Below, piece after piece: positions 10,884 to 21,723 of a stretch of DNA of 64,000 nucleotides. The first letter of the stretch is position 1. Every line of letters begins with the position of its first letter. This stretch comes from Pachyseris speciosa. Lineage: Eukaryota > Cnidaria > Anthozoa > Scleractinia > Pachyseridae. The position numbers were made by a program, and so were the translations under genes. The stretch spans positions 45,001 to 109,000 of the forward strand of contig JAEMWC010001371.1 in the NCBI GenBank assembly GCA_016490735.1, read 5' to 3'. Under the pieces are notes generated by a model. That model did no database searches and was not told the origin of the DNA. It was given only the letters and a program-made list of their open reading frames with translations.

Positions 10884-13800
10884 TTGCCCTTGGCAATTAA
10901 GCCAACGTGCTGGAACACACGGCATACTTTTCTTCGTCTACCGCGGTCAGCGGTCAGCGAACAAGATGGACGTGTATTTTTGACGGCCATCAAAGTTCTT
11001 GAGTTTTTTATGAATTTTTGTACAGTGTCTTTACGTTTATTGTTGTTCTTGTCTGACTATGGTGCATGGACTGGTCAGCGGCGGTCGAACAAGATGGCGG
11101 GCATTTTCGTGGCTCCGATGAAATTGTTTTTTCTTGCCTTGTATCTTCACAATCTTTCACTAAAAAGTCATAATTTTGCATTCGAAGATACTACCTGTCT
11201 GAATGGTTACTTCATTTCGCCTTCTCTTCTTCAAATGAGGCTGAACGAAGCGGGTCTCCTGGTGAATGGAACTGACAACGATCGAACAAAGTCAACGTTA
11301 TTATCATGTTCCCCAGGCTCACTGTCTCTTCGCTTGATTATTCTTAGTGGAGATATTGCTCTGAACCCGGGACCCAAGTATCGTTTTCCATGTGGTGCTT
11401 GTTCCAAGCCGGTGAAAATCAACCAAAAAGGCGTTCAGTGTGATTTTTGCGACACGTGGTACCACGCTAAATGTTGCTCTATGAACGATGAGTGCTACAA
11501 CAACCTAGCCAACAGCTCCTGCTCATGGATCTGCTGTAAATGTGACGTCCCTAATTTTTCAAGATCATTATCCAGTAAACCTGAGATATCTGAGGATAAC
11601 TATTATCAATCCCTATCCTTCTTGGGTTCATCTTCCCCTGGGCCTTTGCATCAATCTACTTCATCGCCCAAGTCATCTCCGACATCTTCAAGTGGAAGTC
11701 CCTACAAATCCCACAATAAGAACCCTACGAAACTCCGAGTGATGTCAATTAATGCTCGCAGTTTGAAGAGTCAAACCAAGCGGTTGGAATTTCAGAATCT
11801 TGTTAATCTTCATAAACCAGCAATTATAAATGTTAACGAAACCCATATAAGTGACTCTGTTTTTTCATCAGAAATCCTGAACAGTGGATATACGATCTTC
11901 CGCAAAGACAGAGACTCATATGGGGGTGGAGTGCTGTCTGCTTTTTCAAACGATCTAGTAGTCTCACATGCACACCACCTTTCTGGCGACTATGAAGGTA
12001 TTTGGTCCAAAGTGGAAATAGCTGGCAGCAAACCACTCTATGTCGGTTCAATCTACAGACCACCTGACCCAGATGTTGAACCTTTGGAGGCTCTGGACCA
12101 AACATTATGCCACCTGACCCAGAAATCTCCCCCAAATATACTGCTCACTGGTGACTTTAATCTGCCAAGTGTTTCCTGGGCTGAAGATAACTACTCCATT
12201 CAACCCAATCCTGCATATGGACTTGAGGTGAACAATAAGCTGCTAGATATTGTAAATAGCCACTTCTTGACCCAACATGTGAAGCAACCAACTAGAGGTC
12301 ATCATATCCTAGACTTAGTATTTACAAGTAATCCTGACATGGTTACCAATTTGGAAGTTCAGAGTGGCATGAGCGATCATGATGCCATTATCTTTGATAT
12401 TAATTTAAAACCTTCACTGAACAGAAAGCAACCAAGGAAAGTGTTTATATTTAAGAAAGGTAATATGGAAGCTGTCAGAAATGACTTGAAAAAATGCTTT
12501 GATGAACACATAGCTACTGAGGCTCCATTCAAGTCAGTGGACGAGAATTATCAGTTCTTCAAGTCATCAATCAATGACAGCATAAGGAATCACATTCCTC
12601 AAAAGAATATCAGTGGACGTTGGAATGTACCTTGGTTAACAACTTCTATCAAACGTCTGACCAGAAAGAAGCAAAGGCTGTACAATAAAGCACGAAGAAC
12701 CGGTAATCCTAGTGACTGGAAAAAGTTTAAAGAGCTGCGAAAACATGTAAAGGAACAACTGTCTGTTGCACACAATGAATATGTATCAGGACTGTTATCA
12801 GCTCCTGAGGAATCCAATTCCAGCAAACCAGTACCAACCAAGCGATTTTGGTCATACATCAGATCCAAGAAATCCCATGATGTTGGAGTAGCTCCACTGA
12901 AGGATAACAATGTTGATGTGAACGACAGCCTTGGGAAAGCACACTTGTTGAGTAATCAATTTAAGTCAGTATTCACACAAGAAGATGCTGATAATATTCC
13001 ATATCTTGGCCCAAGTCCCTATCCTGATGTACCACCGACTGTTTTTACCATACCGGGAATACTTAAGTTATTGAACAACATCAATCCCAAGAAAGCTAAT
13101 GGCCCTGATCTGATCCCATGCCGTATCCTCAAAGAAGCAGCCGCAGAAGTTGCTCCATTCTTACAGTTCCTATTTACTCAATCTATGGAATCTGGAAGAG
13201 TGCCTAGTGACTGGTTGAAGGCAAATATTACACCTGTATTTAAAAAAGGCAGTAAACATCTTGCTGTTAACTATCGCCCTATTTCACTGACTGCTGTTCC
13301 ATGTAAGATCTTAGAACATATTATTCTTCATGACATAATGGCTCATCTGGACACCAACCACATACTGGTTAACTCCCAACATGGCTTCCGCAGGAGGTTT
13401 TCTTGTGAAACCCAGCTAATAACTACAATCGAGGAGATTGCCAAGGCCCTTGATAATGGTAAACAGACTGACCTCATAATTATGGACTTTTCCAAAGCCT
13501 TTGATGTTGTACCCCATCAGCGATTAATCAACAAACTGGATTATTACGGTATACGTGGTTGCCACAAGGATTGGCTAACCAATTGGCTTACATGTAGGGA
13601 ACAGTCTGTTGTTGTCGATGGTGTCTCATCTCCTCCAGTTCATGTTTTATCTGGTGTTCCGCAAGGAACTGTTTTAGGTCCCCTTATGTTTTTGTTATAT
13701 ATAAATGACATTGGTCATGATTGCTCCTCCACTATACGTTTGTTTGCCGACGATACTATCTTGTATAGTATTGTGGAATTAACAAGTGATGCTGAACATC

Positions 13801-14546
13801 TCCAATCTGACTTATCTGCCGTAGAACGTTGGTCAACAAAATGGCAGATGAAATTCAACCCAAGTAAATGCTTTGTCATGAGGATAGCCAGAAAACGTGA
13901 TCCTGTTATTTATAAGTATAAACTAATGGGCCAAACATTAGAATCAGTATTACACTACCCATATCTTGGAGTAGAGTTATCATCCAAATTAGATTGGAGC
14001 CACCACATTGATAACAAAGTCAACAAAGCAAATCAAATTCTTGGCTTCCTGCGAAGAAATCTTAGTAATTGCCCTGAATCAATTAAAGAACTAGCTTACA
14101 AAGCACTAGTGAGACCGCATTTGGAATATGCAAGCCCAGTGTGGGATCCATGGATGGACAAGCACATAAAGCAACTTGAAGCTGTACAGCGGCGATCTGC
14201 ACGTTTTGTAAAAAATTGTTGGGCGCGAACACCTGGAACTGTCACAAATTTACTCAATGATTTGGATTGGCCCCCTCTAGAAGTCCGGAGGAAAATTGCT
14301 CGCCTCACCGTTTTTCATAAGGCTATCCAAGGTGAATCAGCGATAGAACTCCCAAGCTATATTAAAGGATGCAATCGCCAACTAAGATCTACTCACCATA
14401 ATAGATTCACTGAATTGAGACCGAGAACGGAGGCCTACAGAAACTCCTTTTATTGCAGGACAATAAAGGAATGGAACTCATTGCCTAACAATGTTTTAGA
14501 TATAGAAAAATCTTCATTATTTCAGAAAGCGCTCAGACTAGACTAG
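10884..14546 (+). CDS. LINE A: 2A-like peptide, PHD finger, APE endonuclease and reverse transcriptase polyprotein
   Basis: The open frame is 1220 codons. The likelier start is the ATG at 11094 (residue 71, AACAAGATGGCGGGC), giving about 1150 residues. After a hydrophobic N-terminus comes SGDIALNPGP (155-164), then a PHD-type Cys/His finger (C170 to C220). An exonuclease-endonuclease-phosphatase domain follows (KLRVMSINARS from about 283, NETHISD, GSIYRPP, LTGDFNLPSVSW, MSDHDAI). The reverse transcriptase holds NITPVFKKGS, NYRPISL, DFSKAFDVVPH, SGVPQGTVLGP and catalytic FADD near 954, then a typical C-terminal region. This is an APE-type non-LTR retrotransposon of the CR1/jockey group. The frame is fully intact, suggesting recent activity. 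Confidence 0.93.
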   Translation: MPLAIKPTCWNTRHTFLRLPRSAVSEQDGRVFLTAIKVLEFFMNFCTVSLRLLLFLSDYGAWTGQRRSNKMAGIFVAPMKLFFLALYLHNLSLKSHNFAFEDTTCLNGYFISPSLLQMRLNEAGLLVNGTDNDRTKSTLLSCSPGSLSLRLIILSGDIALNPGPKYRFPCGACSKPVKINQKGVQCDFCDTWYHAKCCSMNDECYNNLANSSCSWICCKCDVPNFSRSLSSKPEISEDNYYQSLSFLGSSSPGPLHQSTSSPKSSPTSSSGSPYKSHNKNPTKLRVMSINARSLKSQTKRLEFQNLVNLHKPAIINVNETHISDSVFSSEILNSGYTIFRKDRDSYGGGVLSAFSNDLVVSHAHHLSGDYEGIWSKVEIAGSKPLYVGSIYRPPDPDVEPLEALDQTLCHLTQKSPPNILLTGDFNLPSVSWAEDNYSIQPNPAYGLEVNNKLLDIVNSHFLTQHVKQPTRGHHILDLVFTSNPDMVTNLEVQSGMSDHDAIIFDINLKPSLNRKQPRKVFIFKKGNMEAVRNDLKKCFDEHIATEAPFKSVDENYQFFKSSINDSIRNHIPQKNISGRWNVPWLTTSIKRLTRKKQRLYNKARRTGNPSDWKKFKELRKHVKEQLSVAHNEYVSGLLSAPEESNSSKPVPTKRFWSYIRSKKSHDVGVAPLKDNNVDVNDSLGKAHLLSNQFKSVFTQEDADNIPYLGPSPYPDVPPTVFTIPGILKLLNNINPKKANGPDLIPCRILKEAAAEVAPFLQFLFTQSMESGRVPSDWLKANITPVFKKGSKHLAVNYRPISLTAVPCKILEHIILHDIMAHLDTNHILVNSQHGFRRRFSCETQLITTIEEIAKALDNGKQTDLIIMDFSKAFDVVPHQRLINKLDYYGIRGCHKDWLTNWLTCREQSVVVDGVSSPPVHVLSGVPQGTVLGPLMFLLYINDIGHDCSSTIRLFADDTILYSIVELTSDAEHLQSDLSAVERWSTKWQMKFNPSKCFVMRIARKRDPVIYKYKLMGQTLESVLHYPYLGVELSSKLDWSHHIDNKVNKANQILGFLRRNLSNCPESIKELAYKALVRPHLEYASPVWDPWMDKHIKQLEAVQRRSARFVKNCWARTPGTVTNLLNDLDWPPLEVRRKIARLTVFHKAIQGESAIELPSYIKGCNRQLRSTHHNRFTELRPRTEAYRNSFYCRTIKEWNSLPNNVLDIEKSSLFQKALRLD
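11346..11375 (+). other. 2A-like ribosome-skipping motif in LINE A
   Basis: Codons for SGDIALNPGP precede the PHD finger. The 2A consensus is D(V/I)ExNPGP; here Glu is replaced by Ala (DIALNPGP). 2A sequences in the same N-terminal place are documented in CR1-like LINEs of marine invertebrates. With the Glu missing, skipping may be weak or lost. Confidence 0.6.
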
Positions 14547-14688
14547 ATTTAGAGTAATTAATTTATATTTTTATTTTATTTTTTATTTTTATTTTTATTT
14601 TTTTTTATTTTAATGTCTTGCAGTGATGGGTACTCCCATTGTAGGACTTTAAATTCATGTAGATGTAGATGTAGATGTTACTCGCGAA

Positions 14689-15486
14689 GTGCTGGAGGAA
14701 ATTTTAAGACTAAAACTAGAGCCAATTGAGAGTTCTTTGAACTTTAAAGACGACGAGCATCGCAAGTTGTTGGAGAGAGTGGTTAACCTCGAGAGGAGTG
14801 TGAAAGCTCTTGAGCTGGAGAATAATGCACTTAAGGCTCAACTTAGTACCACCATCAACAAAGTTAAGACGAATGAAGCTCTCCTGGATGAACAAGAGCA
14901 ATATATGCGACGAGATTGTGTTGAAATCAAGGGAATTCCGATTAGCCGTGACGAAAATACGAATGAAGTCGTGAAACAAGTGGCCGGCCTTCTTGATGTT
15001 GAGGTATGCGAAGATGACATCTCAATCAGCCATAGGCTTCCTCCAATTCGTCCTTGGACTGACGATAACGGTAATGTGCATTCCCCACCACCGAGTATTA
15101 TAGCCAAGTTTGTTAAGAGAGAGGTCAAGGAGAATTTCTACAGAGCAAGATATAAACTTAAAAACAAATCATCTAGGGATCTTGGTGGTCTATCATCAGC
15201 GGAGGAAAATAAAATATTTATCTCCGAAAGTCTTACTCAGACAAGGAAGAAATTATTCAAAGCAGCCCTAAAAGTCAAGAAAGAATTGAACTTCGACTTC
15301 ATATCCACCACAAATGGTAGAATTTTCCTCAGGCAGAACAAGGACAGTCGCTCCCACTTAATTACTAGCGAATCTGATCTAGCGAAGTTGAAAGTGTCAT
15401 CCAGAGGTCAAGGCCAAGTTCAAACTGGTGGCCGAGTGCAAGCTTCTCCTTCACATCGTCCAGCACGGCAAGATGACCAAGGTTGA
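14689..15486 (+). CDS. LINE B ORF1: coiled-coil RNA-binding protein
   Basis: 265 residues. Residues about 15-75 are a heptad-rich coiled coil (ERVVNLERSVKALELENNAL), expected to trimerise or oligomerise. Then comes an RRM-like region (DCVEIKGIPISRDEN, SIIAKFVKREVKENFYRARY) and a C-terminal domain (IFISESLTQTRKKLFKAAL, NGRIFLRQ), the layout of L1-type ORF1 proteins that coat the element RNA. The frame is open upstream of this ATG (VTREVLEEILRL), so the protein is probably N-terminally truncated. It is separated from ORF2 by 79 nt. Confidence 0.8.
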   Translation: MLEEILRLKLEPIESSLNFKDDEHRKLLERVVNLERSVKALELENNALKAQLSTTINKVKTNEALLDEQEQYMRRDCVEIKGIPISRDENTNEVVKQVAGLLDVEVCEDDISISHRLPPIRPWTDDNGNVHSPPPSIIAKFVKREVKENFYRARYKLKNKSSRDLGGLSSAEENKIFISESLTQTRKKLFKAALKVKKELNFDFISTTNGRIFLRQNKDSRSHLITSESDLAKLKVSSRGQGQVQTGGRVQASPSHRPARQDDQG

Positions 15487-15565
15487 TCATGCGGATCCAG
15501 CTAAGTGCATTAAGTTCTCTCCTACACTGTTACTAGTTATCCACTAATTCTTATAACTACATTGA

Positions 15566-18500
15566 ATGACAATGTCTAAGTGTAGGAACTGTATGAGGCC
15601 TGTGAAAGAGAATTGTAGAGGCATCCAGTGTCATTCTTGCCTCTGGTGGTTTCACTTTAAATGTTCTGCCTTATCTGTTAAAGAGTTCAATTATTTCACT
15701 ACAACTCATGACTTGTGGCTCTGCCTGCATTGTCGTCAAGAAATTTTTCCGTTTAACTCTGTAGAAGACCATGAGCTGACTGAGCTCTTGGTCTATAATT
15801 CCAACACAGATTGTCTCTGCTCTGATAAAATCTCCAGATTGAATCTAGAGTCCTTACCATGTTTTGATCTATCTACATGTATTAATAATAGCCCTAATTT
15901 ATCTAGCATTGATATTGATTTGAATTTACCCTCTGTGACTAATTTTGGTTATTATTCAACTCATGAGTTTCACTCTAATGAAGATATTCGATCAACTATC
16001 TCTGATAGGACATTTTCTGCCTTGCATTTTAATATAAGAAGTCTCTCAGCAAACTTTGATGATTTCTATCATATGTTATGTGACATGAAATATTCTTTTT
16101 CTGTTATTGCTCTTTCCGAAACTAAAATCAAAGCTGGAATTGATCCTTTTTTAAATACTAATCTTCCTGGTTACTCTTTTTTGTCTCAACCATCTATGTC
16201 TAATGCTGGTGGTGTTGGTTTCTACATTAAAGATAACCTTTCATATATAAAACGTGATGACTTTTGCACGTCTAATCCAGAATTTGAGTCCATTTGGATT
16301 GAAATTGAGGTCCCACACCAGCATAATATTGTCTGTGGATTAATATATAGGCATCCTGATCAAAATATTACCAAAGCTGCTGACTTTTTCTATAAGGCGA
16401 CTGAGAAAGTAAATAATGAAGGTAAATTTTGTCTTCTGATGGGCGATTTTAATATTAATCTTTTGAACTATGATTCTCATTCTGAAACAGAAGATTTCGT
16501 AAATACTCTAGGATCCTATGCATTTCATCCACAAATTCTGAAACCTACTAGAATAACTTATCATTCTGCAACCTTGATAATTTTTGATAATATATTTTTT
16601 AATTCACTGGAGCATTATGCTATTAGTGGTAATATTGTCTGTGGGATAACAGATCACTTGCCTAATTTTCTGATTATCACAAAGTTATCCAATCCTCCAA
16701 AAAATTTTAAGATGTACAAAAGGGACTACTCAGGGCTTGATAATGAATTGCTCATATCTGAGGTCAGCAAGGTGAACTGGGAGGAGGTACTAGCTAGTGA
16801 ATCTGGAGTGCTTGATGTTAACACTATATTTCAGAATTTCTATCTCTGTATTTCTAATCTGGTCAACAAGCACGCACCTCTTCGTAAACTTACTCGCAAA
16901 GAAATCAAGTCATTATCCAAGCCCTGGGTCACACCAGGCATCCAAACATCAATTAGGCTGAAGGAAAAGTTTTATAAGCGTTTCCTAGAATCTAGGAATA
17001 TATATTTCTTAACTAAATACAAGTTTTATCGGAACAAGATTACCGAATTGCTTAAAGCCAGCAAAAAGAATTACTACCATAATTACTTCATTGCTAATAG
17101 TAAAAATATTAAAAAAACCTGGGCAGGCATTAAAGAATTAATTACTCTCAAACCAAATGGATTCAGCTCTCCCTCTAAAATTGTTGTTGGTAACAATGTC
17201 ATTACTGATTCTAAGGCTATTGCCTCAGCTTTTAATGATCATTTTTCTCAAATTGGCAGTAAATTAGCAGAAGACATTCCTCAAGTTGATATTGATCCCC
17301 TAGACTTCCTTGGTCCTTCACTGGCAAATAGTTTTATGCTATTTCCTGCTTCTGCAGCAGAGATAGAAGAGATAATTTCTAGCCTGAACTCGTCCAAGGC
17401 TTCTGGTCCTTTTAGCATTCCTGTATGCCTGCTAAAGCTATTAAAAACCTGCATATCATTCCCCTTGGAATTTATTTTTAATATTTCGTTTAGTAGTGGG
17501 TGTGTGCCTGACCAATTTAAGTTAGCTAATGTTATTCCAGTTCATAAAAAGGACTCAGTCACTTGCATGAATAACTACCGACCTATTTCATTGCTCTCCA
17601 TTTTCAATAAAATCCTGGAGAAGCTTGTGTATAATAGACTTATCACTTTTATTGAAAAATATAATGTTATATATGACAAACAATTTGGCTTTAGGAGAAA
17701 TCATTCCACTCTTCATGCAACTCTTTTAATTACAGACAAAATTCAGAGAGCAATTGAAGATGGCCTATTTTCCTGTGGAATTTTTCTTGATTTCTCTAAG
17801 GCTTTTGATACTGTTGATCATAACATATTACTAAAGAAATTAAGCCACTATGGAATCCGTGGTATTGCTAATGACTGATTTGCTTCCTATTTAAGCAATA
17901 GGAGGCAGTATGTTACTATAGGTAGTATTAAATCAGAAGACACCCTAATTACTCATGGTGTCCCACAGGGTTCTGTGCTAGGCCCTCTTCTATTTCTCCT
18001 ATATATCAATGATTTCAGTAAGTGCAGCAATGTCTTTGACTTTCACATTTTCGCAGATGATACAAATCTATTTTACTCTAATTCTAAGTTAGCAGAACTC
18101 GAGTCCATTGTTAATTATAATCTGAAAATGGTCTCTGACTGGCTTACGGCGAATAAGGTCTCATTAAATATAGATAAGACAAATTTCATTATTTTCCATC
18201 CCCCTCAAAAGGTCAAAGGTCACTTAGTCAAATTGACAATTGATAATAGGGAGATTGCACAAGAGAAATTTATTAAGTACTTGGGTCTCATCATTGATTC
18301 ACATCTCAGTTGGAAGTATCACATTTTACATATTTCAAAAAAGATTAAGAGATGTATTGGCATACTATCTAAGATAAGGTATTCTGTGACCGATGTGGTC
18401 CTTGTACAGCTGTATTACTCACTTATATATCCTTTCCTGACTTATAGTCTAATAACCTGGGGGACTACATATCAAACAACTCTTTTACCTCTTATCACCT

Positions 18501-18880
18501 TGCAAAAAAGAGCCGTCAGAATAATAACATTCTCAGAATATAATTGCCACTCTAGTCCACTCTTTCGGAAATTAAAACTACTTAAACTAAGTGACTTATT
18601 ATACTTGTATTGTGCTTTATTCATGTATGACTATTACTCCAACAGACTGCCCTTAATTTTTAACGATTTTTTTATGAGTATCAACAAAGTGCATCAATAT
18701 CAAACCAGACTGGCAAGTAAGATTTCATACTATCTGCCCAAAGCGAGGACCAATTATGGCAAATTTAACATTCGTTTCTCTGGAGTTAAAGTCTGGAATT
18801 CCATTGAAGACTCACTAAAATCTAAAAGTCGTACTTGTTTTAAGATCAGCATAAAAGAATCACTTATCTCCAACTACTGA
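15566..18880 (+). pseudogene. LINE B ORF2: PHD, endonuclease and reverse transcriptase, interrupted by one TGA
   Basis: About 1104 codons in a single register with one stop, TGA at 17876-17878, where the family has Trp (GIRGIAND-stop-FASYLSNRRQYV). Domains in order: PHD-like finger (residues 6-56, CRNCMRPVKENCRGIQC), APE endonuclease (ALHFNIRSLS near 152, ALSETKI, LIYRHPD, LMGDFNINL, TDHLPNFL), reverse transcriptase (ANVIPVHKKDS, NNYRPISLLS, DFSKAFDTVDH, HGVPQGSVLGPLLFLLYIND, FADD near 829) and the usual C-terminal tail. Apart from the stop, the frame is undamaged, so inactivation is recent or the stop is an allele or sequence error. Confidence 0.88.
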
Positions 18881-19166
18881 CTGGTTCATTGATGTACTTT
18901 ATTTTCCAGTTCTCGTGTGTACACATCCCCTTGTCTATTGTTATTTGTGTGTACGTGTGTGTGTGTAAACGTAATCCTGTCTATTGCTCTATGTTCAGTA
19001 AGTGTATTAGCAAATTTTTTTCCGCTTGGCCCAGCCACTTAGCTCGATTAGCTTTGCTATTTCTAAGTGGCTGTGCTCTTTTCTATTGTAATTTTTTATC
19101 TCTTGTATTTGTCTACACTGTGTAATTTCCGGGCACGAAATAAAGATTGTTGTTGTTGTTGTTGTT

Positions 19167-19980
19167 CTACCTCTGCGCGGGGAAAGGCGTAAAACAGGCT
19201 GCCACAACTCAAGAACACACTCGTGGTTAAAACGTTTGCTTCAAGTTTCAATACACAAACTCAAAAGTTAGAACAATGTTTCATGATTCTTCGTAGTGAA
19301 GGCCATTTCGGCCTCATTATCCGTCATAATCCTCTTCACTTCACTCGAGTATTAAGTTCTGCACGTTTTCATCTTAATTCAGTGATAGCTTTTTTTCCTG
19401 TCAGTGTTTGATCACTCAAAGTCCCTGACATTTCATAGTAATGATAGCATGTAAACCCTTGAGGCGCAAGAAGTACCTCTTAATTCACTATAGCTTTCCG
19501 GAGGAACATTGACATTGGTCCGATTCCTTTGAACTGGGCAAGATTTCTGGTAGGTTGACTTTAGTATTTAAGGAAAAGGTTTGAATAGAGCAGCAGAAAT
19601 AGGAAGCAAAATAAGACACGCACGTTTATGGGTATCTACATGTTCACTGGTCTGCATTAACCGAATGAGCTGAAATAGTTCCCAGTAAAAGAATCGACTC
19701 GCAAACATGTATAAGTCTGTCAAACAAGAGGCTACAATTAGCCTAAACTCGGGCTTGCAAAACACAGTATTGTATCCCTAACTTAGCGCTAAACAAAAGA
19801 ATAGAGGGAAGTCTGTCTTTCTTACATCGGACGCATTGTGTTTAGCTTGTGTTGGAGTCTATTTCTTTAGACCCCTATCAACATATATTTCTCTAAAATA
19901 CAGCTCCACCATTGAGCACAATAATTATAACACTTGTAAAAAATATTTCTAAAAGAACAAGAAAAAGAGAAACAGAAAAA
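19167..19980. other. No supported feature
   Basis: AT-rich; no open frame with a recognisable domain. Confidence 0.4.
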
Positions 19981-19989
19981 ATAAAGCCC

Positions 19990-20070
19990 GTGATATATAC
20001 CACTAAAGGACATCGAACCCGGGTTAGCTGCGTCACAGGCAGGAACAATGACCTTTAGGCCACAGAGGTT
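19990..20070 (-). repeat. Degenerate tRNA-like sequence
   Basis: On the minus strand the order GTGGCCTAAAGGTCATTG (A box-like), CTGC-CTGTGAC-GCAG (anticodon-type stem-loop, GUG in the anticodon position) and CCCGGGTTCGATGTCC (B box-like) resembles a tRNA or SINE head. The T stem is broken and no clean acceptor stem forms, so this is a relic, not a working tRNA. Confidence 0.35.
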
Positions 20071-20235
20071 TATCGTTATGCAAGATGATAAAAATAGTGT
20101 ATTGATTCCAAAAAAAAAAAAAACTAAGCACACTTGTTTTCGCTTCGATGGATAATTGTTTGAGAAAGGAAACGCTTATCGAACGATGTTGGATTTTTTC
20201 GCATAAATGTGAATGGAGTATCGGTGAAATGTGAG

Positions 20236-20250
20236 TAGAAAATTAATTAG
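20236..20250. repeat. Left target-site duplication of the hammerhead array
   Basis: TAGAAAATTAATTAG, identical over 15 bp to 23329-23343 at the other end of the array. Confidence 0.88.
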
Positions 20251-20357
20251 GATATACCTCACAAATTAATGTGATTTGGTAAGCTGAAGCCTCTCTAAAG
20301 GCACTAAGGCCACATGGTAGCGGGCATTACCCCTTAAATCTACCAAAAGCAAAGATT

Positions 20358-20438
20358 GAGCCCAAGCATTAGCAGCCATGGACAGCTGTTTCGGCCTTGT
20401 TAGGCCTCATCAGCATGGCATAGCTAATGCTCAGGCTC
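20358..20438 (-). ncRNA. Hammerhead ribozyme, unit 1, intact
   Basis: On the minus strand: helix I 5' side GAGCC-TGA-GCATTAGC-TAT-GCCATG; core CTGATGAG; helix II GCCT-AACA-AGGC closed by G-C; core CGAAAC; loop AGCT; GTC with cleavage between 20381 and 20380; helix I 3' side CATGGC-T-GCTAATGC-TTG-GGCTC. Helix I pairs over 6, 8 and 5 bp with two internal loops. Helix III is only A-U and C-G with a four-base loop, the minimal type I form, and CAGCTG could also pair in a dimer. Confidence 0.9.
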
Positions 20439-20614
20439 AAGTACCCACATATCCATAAAACAAGCAGTGAAAACGTGAAGCTTGTGGGATGTGGCTGGAG
20501 TGACAAGGATATACCTCACAAATTAATGTGATTTGGTAAGCTGAAGCCACTCTAAAGGCACTAAGGCCACATGGTAGCGGGCATTAACCCTTAAATCTAC
20601 CAAAAGCAAAGATT

Positions 20615-20695
20615 GAGCCCAAGCATTAGCAGCCATGGACAGCTGTTTCGGCCTTCTTAGGCCTCATCAGCTTGGCATAGCTAATGCTCAGGCTC
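20615..20695 (-). ncRNA. Hammerhead ribozyme, unit 2, core intact with helix I mismatch
   Basis: CTGATGAG and GAAA are kept. The base-proximal helix I strand is GCCAAG instead of GCCATG (A-A mismatch against CATGGC) and the helix II loop is changed (TAAGAA). Probably weaker than unit 1. Confidence 0.8.
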
Positions 20696-20871
20696 AAGTA
20701 CCCACATATCCATAAAACAAGCAGTGAAAACGTGAAGCTTGTGGGATGTGGCTGGAATGACAAGGATATACCTCACAAATTAATGTGATTTGGTAAGCTG
20801 AAGCCACTCTAAAGGCACTAAGGCCACATGGTAGCATGCATTACCCCTTAAATCTACCAAAAGCAAAGATT

Positions 20872-20952
20872 GAGCCCAAGCATTAGCAGCCATGGACAGC
20901 TGATGAGGCATTGTTAGGCCTCATCAGCATGGCATAGCTAATGCTCAGGCTC
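20872..20952 (-). ncRNA. Hammerhead site, unit 3, core converted (inactive)
   Basis: The GAAA of the core reads TCAT, and one helix II base also differs (TGCC instead of GGCC). Helix I is kept. Without GAAA cleavage is not expected. Confidence 0.8.
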
Positions 20953-21128
20953 AAGTACCCACATATCCATAAAACAAGCAGTGAAAACGTGAAGCTTGTG
21001 GGATGTGGCTGGAGTGACAAGGATATACCTCACAAATTAATGTGATTTGGTAAGCTGAAGCCTCTCTAAAGGCACTAAGGCCACATGGTAGCGGGCATTA
21101 CCCCTTAAATCTACCAAAAGCAAAGATT

Positions 21129-21209
21129 GAGCCCAAGCATTAGCAGCCATGGACAGCTGTTTCGGCCTTGTTAGGCCTCATCAGCATGGCATAGCTAATG
21201 CTCAGGCTC
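21129..21209 (-). ncRNA. Hammerhead ribozyme, unit 4, intact
   Basis: Same core and helices as unit 1, no change in any catalytic position or in helix I. Confidence 0.9.
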
Positions 21210-21385
21210 AAGTACCCACATATCCATAAAACAAGCAGTGAAAACGTGAAGCTTGTAGGATGTGGCTGGAGTGACAAGGATATACCTCACAAATTAATGT
21301 GATTTGGTAAGCTGAAGCCACTCTAAAGGCACTAAGGCCACATGGTAGCGGGCATTACCCCTTAAATCTACCAAAAGCAAAGATT

Positions 21386-21466
21386 GAGCCCAAGCATTAG
21401 CAGCCATGGACAGCTGTTTCGGCCTTGTTAGGCCTCATCAGCATGGCATAGCTAATGCTCAGGCTC
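21386..21466 (-). ncRNA. Hammerhead ribozyme, unit 5, intact
   Basis: Core CTGATGAG, CGAAAC and GTC all present, helix I fully paired as in unit 1. Confidence 0.9.
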
Positions 21467-21642
21467 AAGTACCCACATATCCATAAAACAAGCAGTGAAA
21501 ACGTGAAGCTTGTGGGATGTGGCTGGAATGACAAGGATATACCTCACAAATTAATGTGATTTGGTAAGCTGAAGCCACTCTAAAGGCACTAAGGCCACAT
21601 GGTAGCGGGCATTACCCCTTAAATCTACCAAAAGCAAAGATT

Positions 21643-21723
21643 GAGCCCAAGGATTAGCAGCCATGGACAGCTGATGAGGCCTTGTTAGGCCTCATCAGCA
21701 TGGCATAGCTAATGCTCAGGCTC
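21643..21723 (-). ncRNA. Hammerhead site, unit 6, core converted (inactive)
   Basis: GAAA is TCAT, making CTGATGAGGCC-TAACAA-GGCCTCATCAG a perfect hairpin arm pair. It also carries the GCTAATCC variant in the helix I 3' strand, shared with units 7 and 11. Confidence 0.82.

Larger units (their letters stand above)
10884..14676 (+). mobile_element. Full-length or near full-length CR1-like LINE A
   Basis: The coding frame is followed by a T/A-rich 3' UTR and ends in (ATGTAG)n at about 14657-14674; short microsatellite 3' ends are usual for CR1-like elements. The 5' boundary is not clear; the 5' region holds two related segments (CAGCGGTCAGCGAACAAGAT and CAGCGGCGGTCGAACAAGAT), a short tandem in the leader. 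The 3' end abuts the in-frame 5' end of LINE B ORF1. Confidence 0.8.
14677..19166 (+). mobile_element. LINE B: CR1/jockey-like retrotransposon, 5'-truncated, ORF2 with one stop
   Basis: Two coding regions (14689-15486 and 15566-18880) are followed by a 3' UTR with a GCTCGATTAGCTTTGC motif and the terminus CACGAAATAAAGATTG(TTG)n ending near 19166. ORF1 is open in frame upstream of its first ATG right up to the LINE A junction, so the true 5' end is missing. The two LINEs may be nested or inserted side by side. Confidence 0.88.
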
